Positions 1 through 13,100 of a stretch of DNA of 64,000 nt are shown in pieces (the stretch's first letter is position 1; each line of letters begins with the position of its first letter). The translations under genes and the position numbers were made by a program. The notes below the pieces were generated by a model. That model made no database searches, was not told the DNA's origin, and saw nothing but the letters and a program-made list of their open reading frames with translations. This DNA comes from Undaria pinnatifida (lineage: Eukaryota > Sar > Phaeophyceae > Laminariales > Alariaceae). The stretch lies in assembly GCA_012845835.1 (NCBI GenBank), contig JABAKD010000019.1:9287584-9351583 (forward strand), read 5' to 3'.

Positions 1-1055
1 CCTGGTGCCTATTAATTGTGTAAATATACTCGGTTTAAAATTTTGTATTTTTTTCGTCTCATGCTACAGCAGTAGTGATATATACTTCGAAGTATACCAG
101 GTACATGTGTATGACAAGAGACTTTGAAAAAAATGATATAAAATAGTCTCTGCGCGGCTTTACTATGTAAATCCGTTTGCGGTCGGACAGCAGTGTATGC
201 CCTGGGTCCCCCCGTAAATGGTTGATGACCCCCCCCCCCCCCCCCCCTCCGAGTGGTTCTTTTTTTTCGTCCCTCCATCCAACCTCCCTCTCCCTCTCGT
301 GACATTTGATACCACCGTGGACGGAAATGTAAGCGTTGTTTCTATTCCTTATCAATAACCCTTTATATTTTTGTCCAGACCGACACCTTTTTTTTGTTGG
401 TGATTCTGCTGCTGTGTGTTGCCCTTTCCGTTCTCCGATGGTGATTTTTGAGATATGAGATTTTCGGCGGGGTTTCTCCTCCGTTTTTTTCCCTGAACGC
501 TTGCTTAAAATATTACGCCGGTACTCATATACGTGGAAGTGCAAGATGGTAAAATTCGTAATGACGCCTGTCTTTTCTTTCTCATTTACCTGCTATTTTT
601 CTGTTGTTTTTACTAGGGGAGTTGTTCTGTACTTTTCCATCCCTTGCTTTTTTGCATTTGGCATTTTTTGTTTTTGTGGCCGGCAGTCTGTCTTGCCGTT
701 TTTTATGCCCTTTTCCGTGAGGCACAACGCACTCGATTTTCAAGTTTCGCGGTTCTAGTGAATGGTACTGGTGTTTTGAAAGCCGCGCGGGCAACTGCTT
801 TTTGCTTGTAACTTGCTTTTCCACAGCTAACGTTTCCTGCGTTCCTCCTGTATTCGCCGCCCCAGATCATACCATACCATAACGGAACATACCACACGCT
901 TCTGTTCCGCCATACCTGGTGTAAAACCTTGGGGGCGTCTCGCCGTTGTGCATACGAATGGACGGTGTTTTACGTTTTTCGGCAGTTTTTCACCGGGCTT
1001 CGTCTAGCTGCACTTCCCTACCTTCCCCTTCATCCTTTTCCACTCATCCCTCCCT
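1..1055. other. Upstream region without a recognised gene
   Basis: I see no convincing coding sequence here. There is a run of about 19 C residues at 229-247 and a T-rich stretch. The region presumably holds the upstream flank, and perhaps 5'UTR or promoter, of the PUF gene, but no core promoter element can be assigned. Confidence 0.4.
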
Positions 1056-1059
1056 CCTC

Positions 1060-1640
1060 TCCTACCCCACCCTACCCTACCCTACCCTTCCATACCCTAC
1101 CGTACCATACCTTCCGATACCCTGCTATACCCTACCCTACTATACCCTGCTATACCCTACCCTATCCTACCGCACCCTACCCTACACTACACTACCCTAC
1201 CTTACCCTATTCTACCCTATCCAATCTTACCCTATTCTACCCTATCCAATCTTACCCTCCCCTGTTCTACCCTGCCGTACTTCCGTACGTTCCCCTTCGT
1301 TATTTTCCTCTCATCCCTCCGTCCTCTCCTACCCTACCCTACCCTACCATACCGTACCATACCGTACCCTACCCTACCATATCATACCCTCCAATACCCT
1401 GCTTTACCCTACCCTACCCCACCTTACCCTACTATACCCTGCTATACCCTACCCTATCCTACCGCACCTTACCCCACACTACACTACACTACACTACCCT
1501 ACCTTACCCTATCCTACCTTATCCACTCTTACCCTCCCATGTCCTACCCTGCCCTCCTGTCCCATACTCTACCCTCCCTTGCCCTACCCTGCGCTACCAT
1601 ACCTTACCCTACCCTAACCTACCCTACCCGTCCCCCCTCC
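1060..1640. repeat. Degenerate CCCTA pentanucleotide array
   Basis: About 580 bp are built almost entirely from variants of CCCTA/TACCC, with two larger internal duplications (the 1060-1260 block resembles 1330-1520). It ends about 75 bp before the proposed PUF start codon, so it may lie in the promoter or 5'UTR. The complementary strand carries many TAGGG tracts. The unit is five bases, not the six-base TTAGGG telomere unit. Long open frames across it in several phases are artefacts of the repeat. Confidence 0.85.
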
Positions 1641-1715
1641 GTGCTCCCTCTCGCCCCGCCCCGCCCTATATCTGCTCACCTCATCCAGGCCCCGATCGCA
1701 CAGTCTCATGCCCAC

Positions 1716-4700
1716 ATGCTCGACAAAACTTCACGGAACGGGGCTGGTCTGGAAGGAGACGGGGCCTCCTCAAAGAGCGGCCGCACCTCCCCCCTTACCG
1801 CAGAAGCCGACCCAGCAGGCGTTGTTGTTGGGGGGGTGGGAGTTGGGGTTGGCGGTGGTCACTTCCGCAAACTTAACGGCGCCCCTGCGGGGAGTGGAGA
1901 TGAAGGCCCTGAGGGGTCAGGGGGGGGGCTGTCAAGAGTAAAGGCGGTTGCTTCTTCGGGAGGGGGGGGGGGGGCTGGGAGTGTGGGATCCGGGGTTGGG
2001 AATGGGCCTCCGGGGGGGGTGAGGTCTGCCTCGCCCCCCGGGTTTCCAGACATTGGAGGGGGCGCGGGAGGGGGGGTTGGTGGTAGAGGAGGAAGGGGCG
2101 GTGGGGGGGCTTTCGACATCCATGGAGGCGGGGGGGGGGCGGGTAGATACGGTGGGGGGGAGGCCGGGAGTAAGCAGCACTTTGGCGGCTCGCAACAGCA
2201 ACAGCAGCAACAGCAGCAGCAGCAGCAGCACCGAGATGGTTACATGGGGGGGGGTGCAGACAATGACTTTGAGGGCGCCATGGGAGCGTTGTCGCTGGGC
2301 CCCGGTGGCGGCGGTGCCAAATCGCTGCAGTACGGTGGAGGCGTGCATGGAGGAGGGGGAGGGGCAGGGGGCAGGGGTGTCGACCCGTACGGGCATCAGA
2401 TGCTCGACCCGTCGAGGGTGGCTGGGGCTGCGGGGGGAGGGGGCGGCGGGGGCGGGGGGCTGCATGGAATAATGCCACCCTCTCCTTATAGCGGACCCCA
2501 GAGGTCGCCGTACAGCGGCGCTCAGGTACCCCAGGCGGCTTTGATGGGGGGCATTCCACCGCTGACGCCGGAGCTTATGTCGGCGAGCATGATGGGGTAT
2601 CAGCTGGTGAGTGGAGGGGAGGAGGGGAGGTCTTCATTTTTTGCTTGCCTTGGTCGTTTGACTCTTGACAACGCATCCCTTTCGAGGGGGAGGGGAGGAG
2701 GGAGAGAGGGGAAGGGGGGGGTGGGGGGGGGGGGGGGGAGGGCGAGCGTACTCATTTGTTGTTGGCCGTAGTCATTTGACCGTTGACCACGCATCCCTTT
2801 CGAGACGGAGGACCGTTCCTACTCCTAATAAGAAACCTCTAACATTTGGGCTGTCATTACGCTTCGTAGAAACTGTTTGCTTATCCTATCCCCGTCCTGT
2901 TTCGCCGTCTGCGGCCGCCATCTATCTCCCAGGATAGCGATCGTTTTCTCGCCACTCTCTGGTCTATTAAAACTCTTCCATGTCACATACGTCTCATTTC
3001 TTAATCTCATCCAACGCATCCCGCTTCTCCTTGTACGTTTCACATTCTCATACTATGTGAGTACTACTCTCCATCTAAGAGAGGGGATGGGGAGGTATCA
3101 AAACTTTCTGTTCCTGGCGCCGGGCACGAGACGAGGCAGGGAGGGAACCAAGCCAACCAAACCAAACCATGACTACGTCATTGTGTCCACCGTCGTTTTA
3201 ATTTTTTTTTTTTTTTATGTCGCAGGACCATCGGCACTTGGCGCAGCTACCGCCCCCAGACCCCCGGTTCGACGCTAGAATGCAGGGAGAAAGGGGGTTG
3301 GGCGGGGTTGACCAGTCTCATCTGAGAGGAGGCAGTGGGGGGGGGGGTGATGGCTCCTTTTTCCCTGGAAGGCAGCAGGGCATTGGAACGCAGGTATATT
3401 CTCTGTCTGGCTGTATTTCTGGCTGTCTGGCGGTGGTCGTTTCTTGTGTATCTGTTTTCGTCTGTGGCTGTGTCTTGTGTGTCCGTTCTGTCGGTCTGGC
3501 TGTCTGGCTGTCTGCCTGGCTGTCTGCCTTTCTGATCGCCTATCTGTGGATGTGGATGTATACATGCGTGTTATTTTTTGTTTAATGTGGTACGGTTCGG
3601 TTTTGGTTTAGTTTGATGTTTAGGTTTGTTGATTTGATTTGGTTCTGTTGTTAGTTTGGATTGTTCACCTCTGTTTTTGGTTTCGCTGGGTGTGTGGGTA
3701 TGGTTGTGGGTGTCTTTTATTTGGCAGCGCGGTTAGTTGTTTCGTCTTGTGCTCTTTTTCATGATAGTTTTTTATGTGGGTGTTTTGGATTGTGCAAACT
3801 ACCAAATGGTTCAGGTGTGTTTGGTTTGGTCTTCTTGAGTCATACCCCCCCCCCCCCCCTCCCTCCCTGGCCTCATCGTACACAGCAGCAGAGCTACGGA
3901 CTCGATCCACGCTACCCCCGAGTTCTCCAATCCCCCCGAGGTCCTACCGCATACCCCGACCCAATGGTTATGTACTCCCAAGATCAACACCCAGCCTCTC
4001 CCATGCTGGAAGCGCGCAGGCATCCCCACGACATCATGTCCGGAAATGGGGGTGGGGTTAGCGGTGGTGGCGGTGGTGGCGGTGGTGGTGGTGGTTACTA
4101 TGGCGGTGGCAGCAGCGGCGGGGGTGGTGGGGATCCCCGCATGGCCAGTGCTGGACGTTTGAGAGGACGAGGAGGCATGGGGGGAGGGGGGACTGGCGGG
4201 CACATGGACCAGGGAGGCATCATGAATTCCCCTCGCACTGCCCCTGCGGATCCTTACTATGGAGGAGGAGGAGGAGGGAGGGGTGGGTACGGGGTTGGGG
4301 ATGGCAGACTTAGTGGTGGGGGCGGCGGGAGTGGAGGCGTTCGATACGGAGGCGCGGGGAGGGGGATGGGAGACGTTGTGGGCGATGCCCGGGGTGGGGG
4401 AGGGGGCAGCATGGACCTCAGGGCCGGCGGTGGGGGGGCGGACTCGATGCGTGGCGATATGAGGGGGGGGGGGGGACAGTGGGAGTCGCGTGGGGGACAT
4501 GCGTGATGGGGATCTGGGGTACCATGATGGAGGCCGGAGGGGCCGGGGGGCTGGTGGGGGGGGGATGGGGATGGGGCCTGGCGGTGACAGGATGATGCGC
4601 GGTGGAGTCGGTGGGGGGGGGGGGGGGAGGGGGACACCCCAGAGACCTGGATGGGGGAGGCGTTATGCATGGAGGGGTTGACATGCGCATGGATATGAGG

Positions 4701-7700
4701 GGCGGGGATCGAATGCGTGGGGACATGGTGGGTGGGTTGCGCGAACAGCGAGGGATGGGTATGCGCGGAGGAGGGGGGGATCCTAGAGACTTGGGCAGGC
4801 GTGGTGACCCTCGCCATGGGGCGGGGAGGGACGGGGGAGGCATGGTTGGAGGCGGTGGACCGCGAGGGGCCGGGGGTTATATGGACCCCCGCGGGGGTAT
4901 GCGGGATCGAGACAGGCTGCTTGCCGCGGGAGGCGGGGGCAGGCCTGGGGGTGGGGCTGTAGGGGGTGGGATGGGACTCGGGCCTGCGGGAGGGGGAGGG
5001 GCTGGACGCGGGTCTCTCCTGGATGATTTCAGGAGCAGCATTGGGAAGAACCGAAAGTGGGAGCTGCAGGACTTGCATGGTGAGAGATGGAAGAGGCGTT
5101 TTTTTATTGCTGGGAGACGGGTTGAAGTGGAGAAAATATTGTAGGAGTTTTTGTTTGCTTGGGGACAGCGCGGAGGGGGAGGGGGGGGGGGTGGGGGGTT
5201 GTGGAGGCGGGATTGTTTCGTTTGGCGTAGAGGGGGGTTTAAGGTCCTGCTCGAGTCGGTAGGTTTTGTGGATGTGGTAAGTATATGTACCACAAGCAGG
5301 TTGGTATGTGTGTGTTTTTTTTTTTTTTTTTTAATAGGAGGGTGCTGTATGTACTCTGGATGTTCCCGGGTTTGTAGCTAGGTTTGATACCCATGTACCC
5401 CGGAGTCCATGCGAAGTACCGTGCTAAACAACGCATTAATTATTTTATTTTTCGTGGTGCGGTTAGCAAGAAAAGAAAGGTGACAGATGTGGACCCACGG
5501 GTTAAGTGTTGGCTGAAGGTTGTGCCATGGCCATGGCTGTCTTTTTTTTTTTCTTTCTCTTTTTCATCCTCCGGCGGATGGGGAAAAATAAAGCTTAAGC
5601 TCACCACACACCTGTCGTCGCCCTTGAGGAAGATACGATCAAATAACACGAAAATGGAGATGGGACGTCTTGGTATTGAGGTTGGATGTTTTGCTGAACC
5701 CCCCCAAGATATGGGCGGGTGAAGCAGTAGAAGTGATGATGTCGGTTGCTTGTGTTGTAGTTAGTTTGTTGTTGGTATTTTCCGCAGTATCATAGCCACA
5801 GCTTTATAGCTTTTTATGGTAGTGGCAACGTAGCGATTGTAGTAAATTTGTAGACTACCTGATACCTTGTGTATGGTAGGCCGTAGCGTCAATCTATCGC
5901 CTGTCGCCCTGGTTTGGCGAGTTCAGAGCGTGCGGGTCCTAGAAAAAGGGATAGCGCTCGTGCAGGTTTTGCGTAGCCGGGCTTTTTCCCCAGCGTCTGC
6001 GGTTGCAATTCTCAAGCGCTTCATTGTTTGTCTTCCTTGGTCCAGTAGTGGTCCCTTTTATAGTACCGGTATACGCCAACCGGAAATACCTGCACTATAG
6101 CGGAAACCGGCACTACTTCGCCGGATACACGGGCACTATAGCGGCAACCGGCACTATTCCACCGGAAATACCGGTACCATAGCGACAATCGGCACTACTT
6201 CGCCGGAAGCACCGGCACTACTTCGCCGGAAGCACCGGCACTACTTTCGTCCGAATACCGGCACTATCTCGGCAACCGGCACTACTTCGCCGGAAATAAC
6301 GGCACTACATAGCGGCAACGGCACTACTTCGCCTCAAATGCCGGCACTATAGTGGCTACCGGCACTACTTCGCCAAAAATGCCGACACTACAGCAGCGAC
6401 CGGCACTACTTCGCCGGATGTACCGGCACTATAGCGTCAACCGGCACTACTTTCGCCGGAAAACTGGCACTATGGCGGCAACCGGCACTACTACTTCGCC
6501 GGAAACACCGGCTTTATACGCAGCGGCAACCGGCACTTCTTTCGCCGGAAATACCGGCAGTACATAGCGGCTACCGGCACTACTTGGCCGGAAATACCGG
6601 CACTATAGCGTCTACCGGCACAATTCCGCATACTGCCACTACTTGATATTCCGATACTATGTACGTACCAAGCAATTTCACAGGCACTATTATAGTGGGC
6701 AACCGGTCCTATAGAGGGACCATATGTGGTCGTCGTATGGTCCGGTGCTAAAGGGTACGGTTGGGTACGTAAAGCTGCGGTACGGAAACAAGGGGAACCG
6801 GACGGTACGATGAGGAAAGGTAGGCACGGTTTTAATTGGTACGGTAACACGTTATACGGGACGGTGTAGCAGAGTGCGGTACGGTTCGGGATGGTGTAAC
6901 GAAGGGGACCTTACGATACGAAAAGAGTAAGGAACGGTAAAAAAATGTAGGAGCGGACCGGTACGGGATTTTAATACGGTACGGCACGGTTGTGCGATTT
7001 GGACAATGCTACGTGCACACGTTGGACAGATCCGATCGATCCGTTCTTGACGATCTATTGCAAGGGTGTGTTCGGTACGTTACCGGTATGGGGGTCGTAC
7101 CGAAGTTAATGAATTGTCCGGTACAGGTATTGACGTCGTACCGGCCTCACGCAAGTGTCCGGTACCGGTAATGGAGGTGTACCGGTACCGCCGGTACCGG
7201 TATTGATGTACCGAAATTACGAAGTTTCCGGTACCGGTGTTGATGTCGTACCGAACTTCCAAATTTTCCGGTACCGGTATTGATGCCGTACCGAACTTAC
7301 CGAAGTTTCCGGTGCCGGTATTGATGTCGTTCCGATCTTACCGAAGTTTCCGGTACCGGTATTGATGTCGTACCGAACTTACCGAAGCGTCCGGTACCGG
7401 TACCGGTACACACTTGGATACAAATACCGGCAATACCGGCGGTATATACCGTGGGCAAGGTACGGCACACACTTGCGCTTAGGTACATATACTGGAAATA
7501 AATTGGCGGTACATGTCACGGTGCAAATCCGGAATTGGCCGGGGGTACCCGTTGAGGTTTATAATTGAACTGAATTATAATTGGTTCTTTTATTGTCAAC
7601 ATATTTCTCTTATTTTCTTGGTCTTGGTATGCTGTTCAAAAGGTAAGGTACCCTTTGAATTATCAGCAGGGCGTCGTCTTCTCGTCGATCGATTCGACGT

Positions 7701-10143
7701 ACACGCCAATGGAGTACATAAACGAGCCTTCACGCAGTCCCTTCCCTCCGAAAACCGGCCGGCACCGGAAAATCATCGACGACTTTGATAGTCTCCGCCG
7801 GCAACTCGTACACGTCCCCCGTGCGCGAGTTGTATAAAGGAGCAAGCAACAAAACCGGCACGGCTTTCTTTTCCGCGTCCACGTCGATAACTTCTGCCGC
7901 CGGCGCTGGCGTGGGAGCTGGCGAGGATGACCCGCCACCAGAAGCGGTGGCATCACTGCTGAAGGCCACCTCATTCTGGGACTTTGCGCCGTTGCTCATG
8001 CGTGCTCAGAATCTCGGTATACCGAGCGTACTGGAAGATGCTTGGGGACCGGAGGGGGGTTGGCTTGGAGTGCTGCCTGGAGCCAAAAGCTTCAAGGGAT
8101 GGCGCCACAATGTGGTGGAATCGGGCTGATATCGTGCCAAGCGTACCACGTGTCCGGTACCGGGTTGATCTTATGCCCGCCTTACCGAAGTGTCCGGTAC
8201 CGGTATCGATGTTGTGCCGATACCGGTACCGGCTCCGGTACATACGTGCATACCGGTACCGCCGGTACCGGTATTGATGTTGTACCGAACTTACCGAATT
8301 GTCCGGTACCGTTACGAAAGTCTTTACCGGCAACGCCGGTACCGGTATTGATGTCGTACCGAACTTACCGAAGTTTCCGGTACCGGTACTGATGCCGTAC
8401 GGAATTTACCAAAGTGTTCTGTACCGGCGATACCGCCAATACATACCGCCGGTACACCTCGGTACGTACCGTACCGAACACACCCTTGATATATTGAATC
8501 GTCTTTCAGGGAAGATCTGTACGGTCTAAGTAATGTTCCTGGACGGGAGTTGTAATATCTGCGTGATCTAGCATTCTTCTCCAGGGTAAGATGCTGTACT
8601 TTCTACGTACAGATCCTGCATAACGTCTCATAACGGGAGCCATAGAAAGTACTGTAGATCTGTATGATCTGTCCTTGGTGTGCAATGTCAACACCGGTAT
8701 CATATATTTTGTATAGTGATTTTTCGTTCCTGAGAGAGCGTAGCGGGCGGCGAATGCCGCCCGCGGAGCGAAACGCCTTGTAATACTTACTGGAATTAGA
8801 TTACACTGATGTTTTCTGCTCTTGATGTCGGTTTTCGACTTTCGTGTCTGCTTCGGATTCTGTTTTTCTTTTCTCTGATCTAGTTTTATGCGTTTTCCTT
8901 TTCACGGTTGTTTCCTTGTTTTTTTTTTTTTTTTCCTTCTTGTTTTCCTGCTTGTTTTCGTCCCTTTTTTTCTTCTTGTGTTCTTTACTTCGGTGCGTTT
9001 TTTTTTTTTGCGGGGTGGCAGGTCACACGGTGCAATTCTGCCGCGACCAGCACGGGTCCCGCTTCATCCAGCAGAAGCTGGAGGTTTCTAGCGAGGAAGA
9101 CAAGGAGGCGTTTTTCGAAGAAATTCTTCCCCACACGCAGAGGTAAGTCCACCAGTCAGACGGGGGGCCTGCCACGGCAGTCTACCCGGGAGGGGGAGGG
9201 GTGAAAGACCCTGGGGAGGGAGGGGGGGGAAGGGCGGCGTTGTCGGGGGGGGGGGGGGGGGGGGGGTGTACCCCTTTTCATGCATAGCCGTAATCTTACA
9301 CCCGTAGACCCTCGCATCCCTACATTCCGGGAACGGGGCCCGTCGGGTTTTCGCGGAGCAGGCAGACACAGCGTGCACCAGGCGCGAAGCGCCGTGAGGT
9401 GTTAGGCTTGTCGCATGAAGGGCAAAAGCTGCGTCCTGCTAAGAACCACTTGTGAGGCGGAGTTTTGCAACTGGGGGGGAAGGGGGAAAAATTGTTGTTG
9501 TTTTTAACCCCCTTTGAATTTTGCACCCCGTGTTTAAGGAACCAACGAATTTTCAATTTGTGTCGGGATATATATATTTCATTTTGCAGCAATCGTAAAG
9601 AACGGGTTGAGATGTTGATGTGCCGCACTGGGCGGAAATGTAAGGACTACTTGGTATCCATGCAAGTACGCAAACCGTCCCTATTTTTCCGTCCATAGAG
9701 GTGGTGTGTGTAACGTTGTTTGTCACCTTCGACGTGTGTAGCGCCCGTCCCCTCACCTCCTCTCCCCTCACCTCACACCCCCTCATCGCCTTCCCTTCCC
9801 GTTCTCGCCCCCCATTTCCTAATCCTGGTCAATCCTTATTATCTAGTCTGATGACGGACGTATTCGGGAACTACGTAGTGCAGAAGCTCTTCGACAATGG
9901 CAGCTCGGCGCAAAGGGAGGCTTTGGCGAGCTTCCTGGTGGGGCATGCTGTTCAGCTGTCGCTCCAGATGTACGGTTGCAGGGTGGTGCAGAAGGCGCTT
10001 GAGTACGCCTCCATCGACACGCTCATCGCACTCGTCTCGGAATTCGGGGGACAGGTTAGTAGAATCAGGATTGTCGTTTTGCTTGTTGTATGCCCGTTTT
10101 ATTTGCGGCTGTGGGAGGGGGATTAGGGGTGTTGTATGCGCGT

Positions 10144-10179
<36 letters not shown>

Positions 10180-13100
10180 CAGCTGTCAGTCCAGATGTAT
10201 GGATGCAGGACGGTGCAGAAGGCGTTTATATTGCACGCCTCTGTCGACACGCTCATCGCACTCGTAACCGAGTTCGGGGGTGAGTTTAGAGTTTAGTGAC
10301 GTTGGGTTGGGTTGGCGTTTTTCGTTGTGTGTGCGTGAGTAGCGGGTGCGGCTGCGTTGCATGCGCGTGTGGGATGTGTATACGCGTATGCGCTGTACGT
10401 GTGCGTGCCGGGGGGGAGGGGGAGGGGGGGGGGGGCGCTGAATGCTTGTTGTGTGTGCGTTTGTATGAGCATTGCATGGGCGTATGCGGGGTTGGTGTAT
10501 GCGCGTGTGGGGAGTCAAGTGTTGTGTGCGCGTTGTGTATGCATTGCATGCGCATGTAGGGGTGGGGCTGTATGTGCGTTTGGGGGTGTGTGGCATGCGC
10601 GTTATATGCGCTCGTGTGGGGATGCTGTATGTGCGTTATATGCGCTCCTGTGAGCGTTGTGTGTGCGTGTTGGGGGGGGGGTTGTATGCGCGTTGTATGT
10701 ACGTTGTGATTGTATTGGTGTATGCGCGTTGTACATGTGGTGTATGCGGGTGTTGTATGTGCGTGGTATGTAGGTATATACGCGTCGTATGTACATATGC
10801 GAGGGTGTTGTGGTGTTATATGTGTAATGTGGCGTTAATGTGGTGGCGTTGTATGTGCGTGTGCCATGGTTAGGCTGTATGTTTGTCTAGGGTGTTGTGT
10901 GTGCGCTTGTCGTGTTGAAAATCTTCCCGGGGGTCTTTGTAGCACACGCGCGACCACCAAATGACCCAGCTCGCAACTGGTGTTTTGTTATCCACCAATT
11001 TATTCGAACTCTCAGCGTATAGCTCCACGATCGTTATTACCAGGTATGATTTGTTTTTTTTACCTCCCCCCGCCCCATTCATTCACCCCTTTCTGTCCAA
11101 ATCCTCATCAGGTTATGAAATGCGTGCAAGACCAAAACGGGAACCACGTGGTGCAAAAGTGCATTGAGGTGGTGAGCACTACTGCCAAGACCGAGGGGCA
11201 ATACCTCCACTCGCACATCCAGTTCATCATCGACGGTTTTGTCGGCCAGGTACGTCTCTATTAGCATACCTGGTAGTTCACGCTGGTAGTGTTATATCGT
11301 ATCGGAAAAATCGACTTCGATATATCGATTAATTGCGCGTCGGGTATAACAAAATGTCGAAGTTTAATTGTATCGCAATATTTCAATATACCGAACGTCG
11401 ATACGTATACGTATCGGACGCGTTTTGCCCTCCGTCCATGACATACCCGTGTTTTTTAGGCTTGGGCCGTCTCTTACAACGCCTCTTCTAGATTTGAAAA
11501 TGAACGTTTTTGGATCGCAAAACGGGTTTGCAAATCTTACAGACCTCAAACTGATGATTTTTCAGATGATTTTTAAGACTTCCACTTTCGGATATCGTTT
11601 TCGGGGAAATGTGGGTCCGGTTTCGGATCAAGTCGTATTCGAAAATGGCATCCGGACTTGGTTTTTCATACGTCGTGGGAGGCAATTAAGCGTGGTAACA
11701 GGCCGGAAACAGCGGCAGTCCAGTAGTCCAAGACACAATGCACGCATCAAATAGGGCTCTTATCTGCTGAGCAAGCAACGTGTATCGTAGGCGTACTCGT
11801 GCTTGCTGCTTCTGCTGTGTCCCGCTATGTACTGGAACACACCTCGGAGCTCACGACGAGCCGATGGGATGGGATAGTTATGGTGACGACTAGGAGGGCC
11901 TTGCCAGTCTATTCGCAGTCAGTCGCAACTGCTGTAGCATTCGCCAAGCACACAATACTTACTACTGGTTGCCGTCGAGGACGAGGACAGCCGCCGTCTG
12001 CGGCAGATATTGTTGATGCACGAGATCGACGGAGGCGTGGGGGAAGACAACCCTCCTCGCGTGAAGCGCACACGGCGTGTTTTCTGTCGCCCCACCTGTA
12101 AACAAGGCTTGTTTTGCGTGCGCTGAGATGCTCTGTTGCGGCGAACTCGTGCTTGTACGAGTACGTAGTCGAGCGACCGCCGTTGTTGGTTACATTCGCG
12201 AGAAATTTGTCCAAGAAACAATATGTAGTGTAGAAACAATATGTAGTGTATGGGTTTATTTGGAGGGTTTTCGGTTCGATTCCGCCCGTCTGGTTCTGCG
12301 ACCCAAAATCCCATCTCGTTTTCGGATTTTGATATGCTATTATGAAATCCGGCCTTACGCTGAACGTTTGTTTCGGCAAATCGATTGTTGAAATCGTTAC
12401 AATGACGACGCGGGATTGTGCAGTGCTGTTACGCTCCGGAAGCGAGTGCTGCGCTGTAACACATACGTAGGCGAGTGTTGTGGTATTTTGTGTATTTTTA
12501 TTAAAAACAAGGTGTCATGCTGTTGCGTTGTGTTTTGGTCGGCGATGGCAGGTGGAGAAGCTTTCGATGCACGCGTACGGGTGCCGTGTGATCCAGCGCA
12601 TCCTGGAGCACTGCATCGATGAGCAGAAGCAGGTCATCTTGGAAGAGATAAAGGACTCGTTCTCTGTCCTCATTCAGGTACATTTTACGCCACCCCTTTA
12701 TGTATGATGTGTGCCATCGCAGTAACATCCGACCCTAATCGTGTGTATCCGAAAGCGGGGGTGGAGTTCTAGTGAGGTTTAACGCACGAAGGACCGTTTT
12801 TCTGTCCTGAGAATGTAGATATATCGAAGAGTCTATCGATCTCGCCTTGTTGGCCGATTTTATGTCTTGTGTTTCTTGTTTTGTGTTTTGTGTTTGTTTT
12901 TTTTTCGCCGGCAGGTGGAGAAAAGTAACGCTTGAGCTGACCTCACTTGAAGGTATTTTCATGCATGTCGTGCGTCGATTTTTCTTGTTTGTGTTTTGTT
13001 TTTTGTTGTACCTGCCGTGTTGCATTCATTTAGTGTCCAAACCTCCCCCAGAGGAGATGCTACGACGGGCTCGTAGCTCGACAACGTTGCTGCGCCGCGC

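Noticed and set aside
1060..1640. Interstitial telomere
   Set aside because: The unit is five bases (CCCTA), not CCCTAA, and it is highly degenerate.
929..1876. Tyr/Pro-rich open frames over the CCCTA array
   Set aside because: Translation of a stop-free pentamer; only the frame entering the PUF exon after about 1716 shows protein-like sequence.
12910..12960. Second copy of the PUF repeat-5 exon start (CAGGTGGAGAAAA)
   Set aside because: Only about a dozen bases match and a stop follows at once; probably chance at a splice-acceptor-like site.
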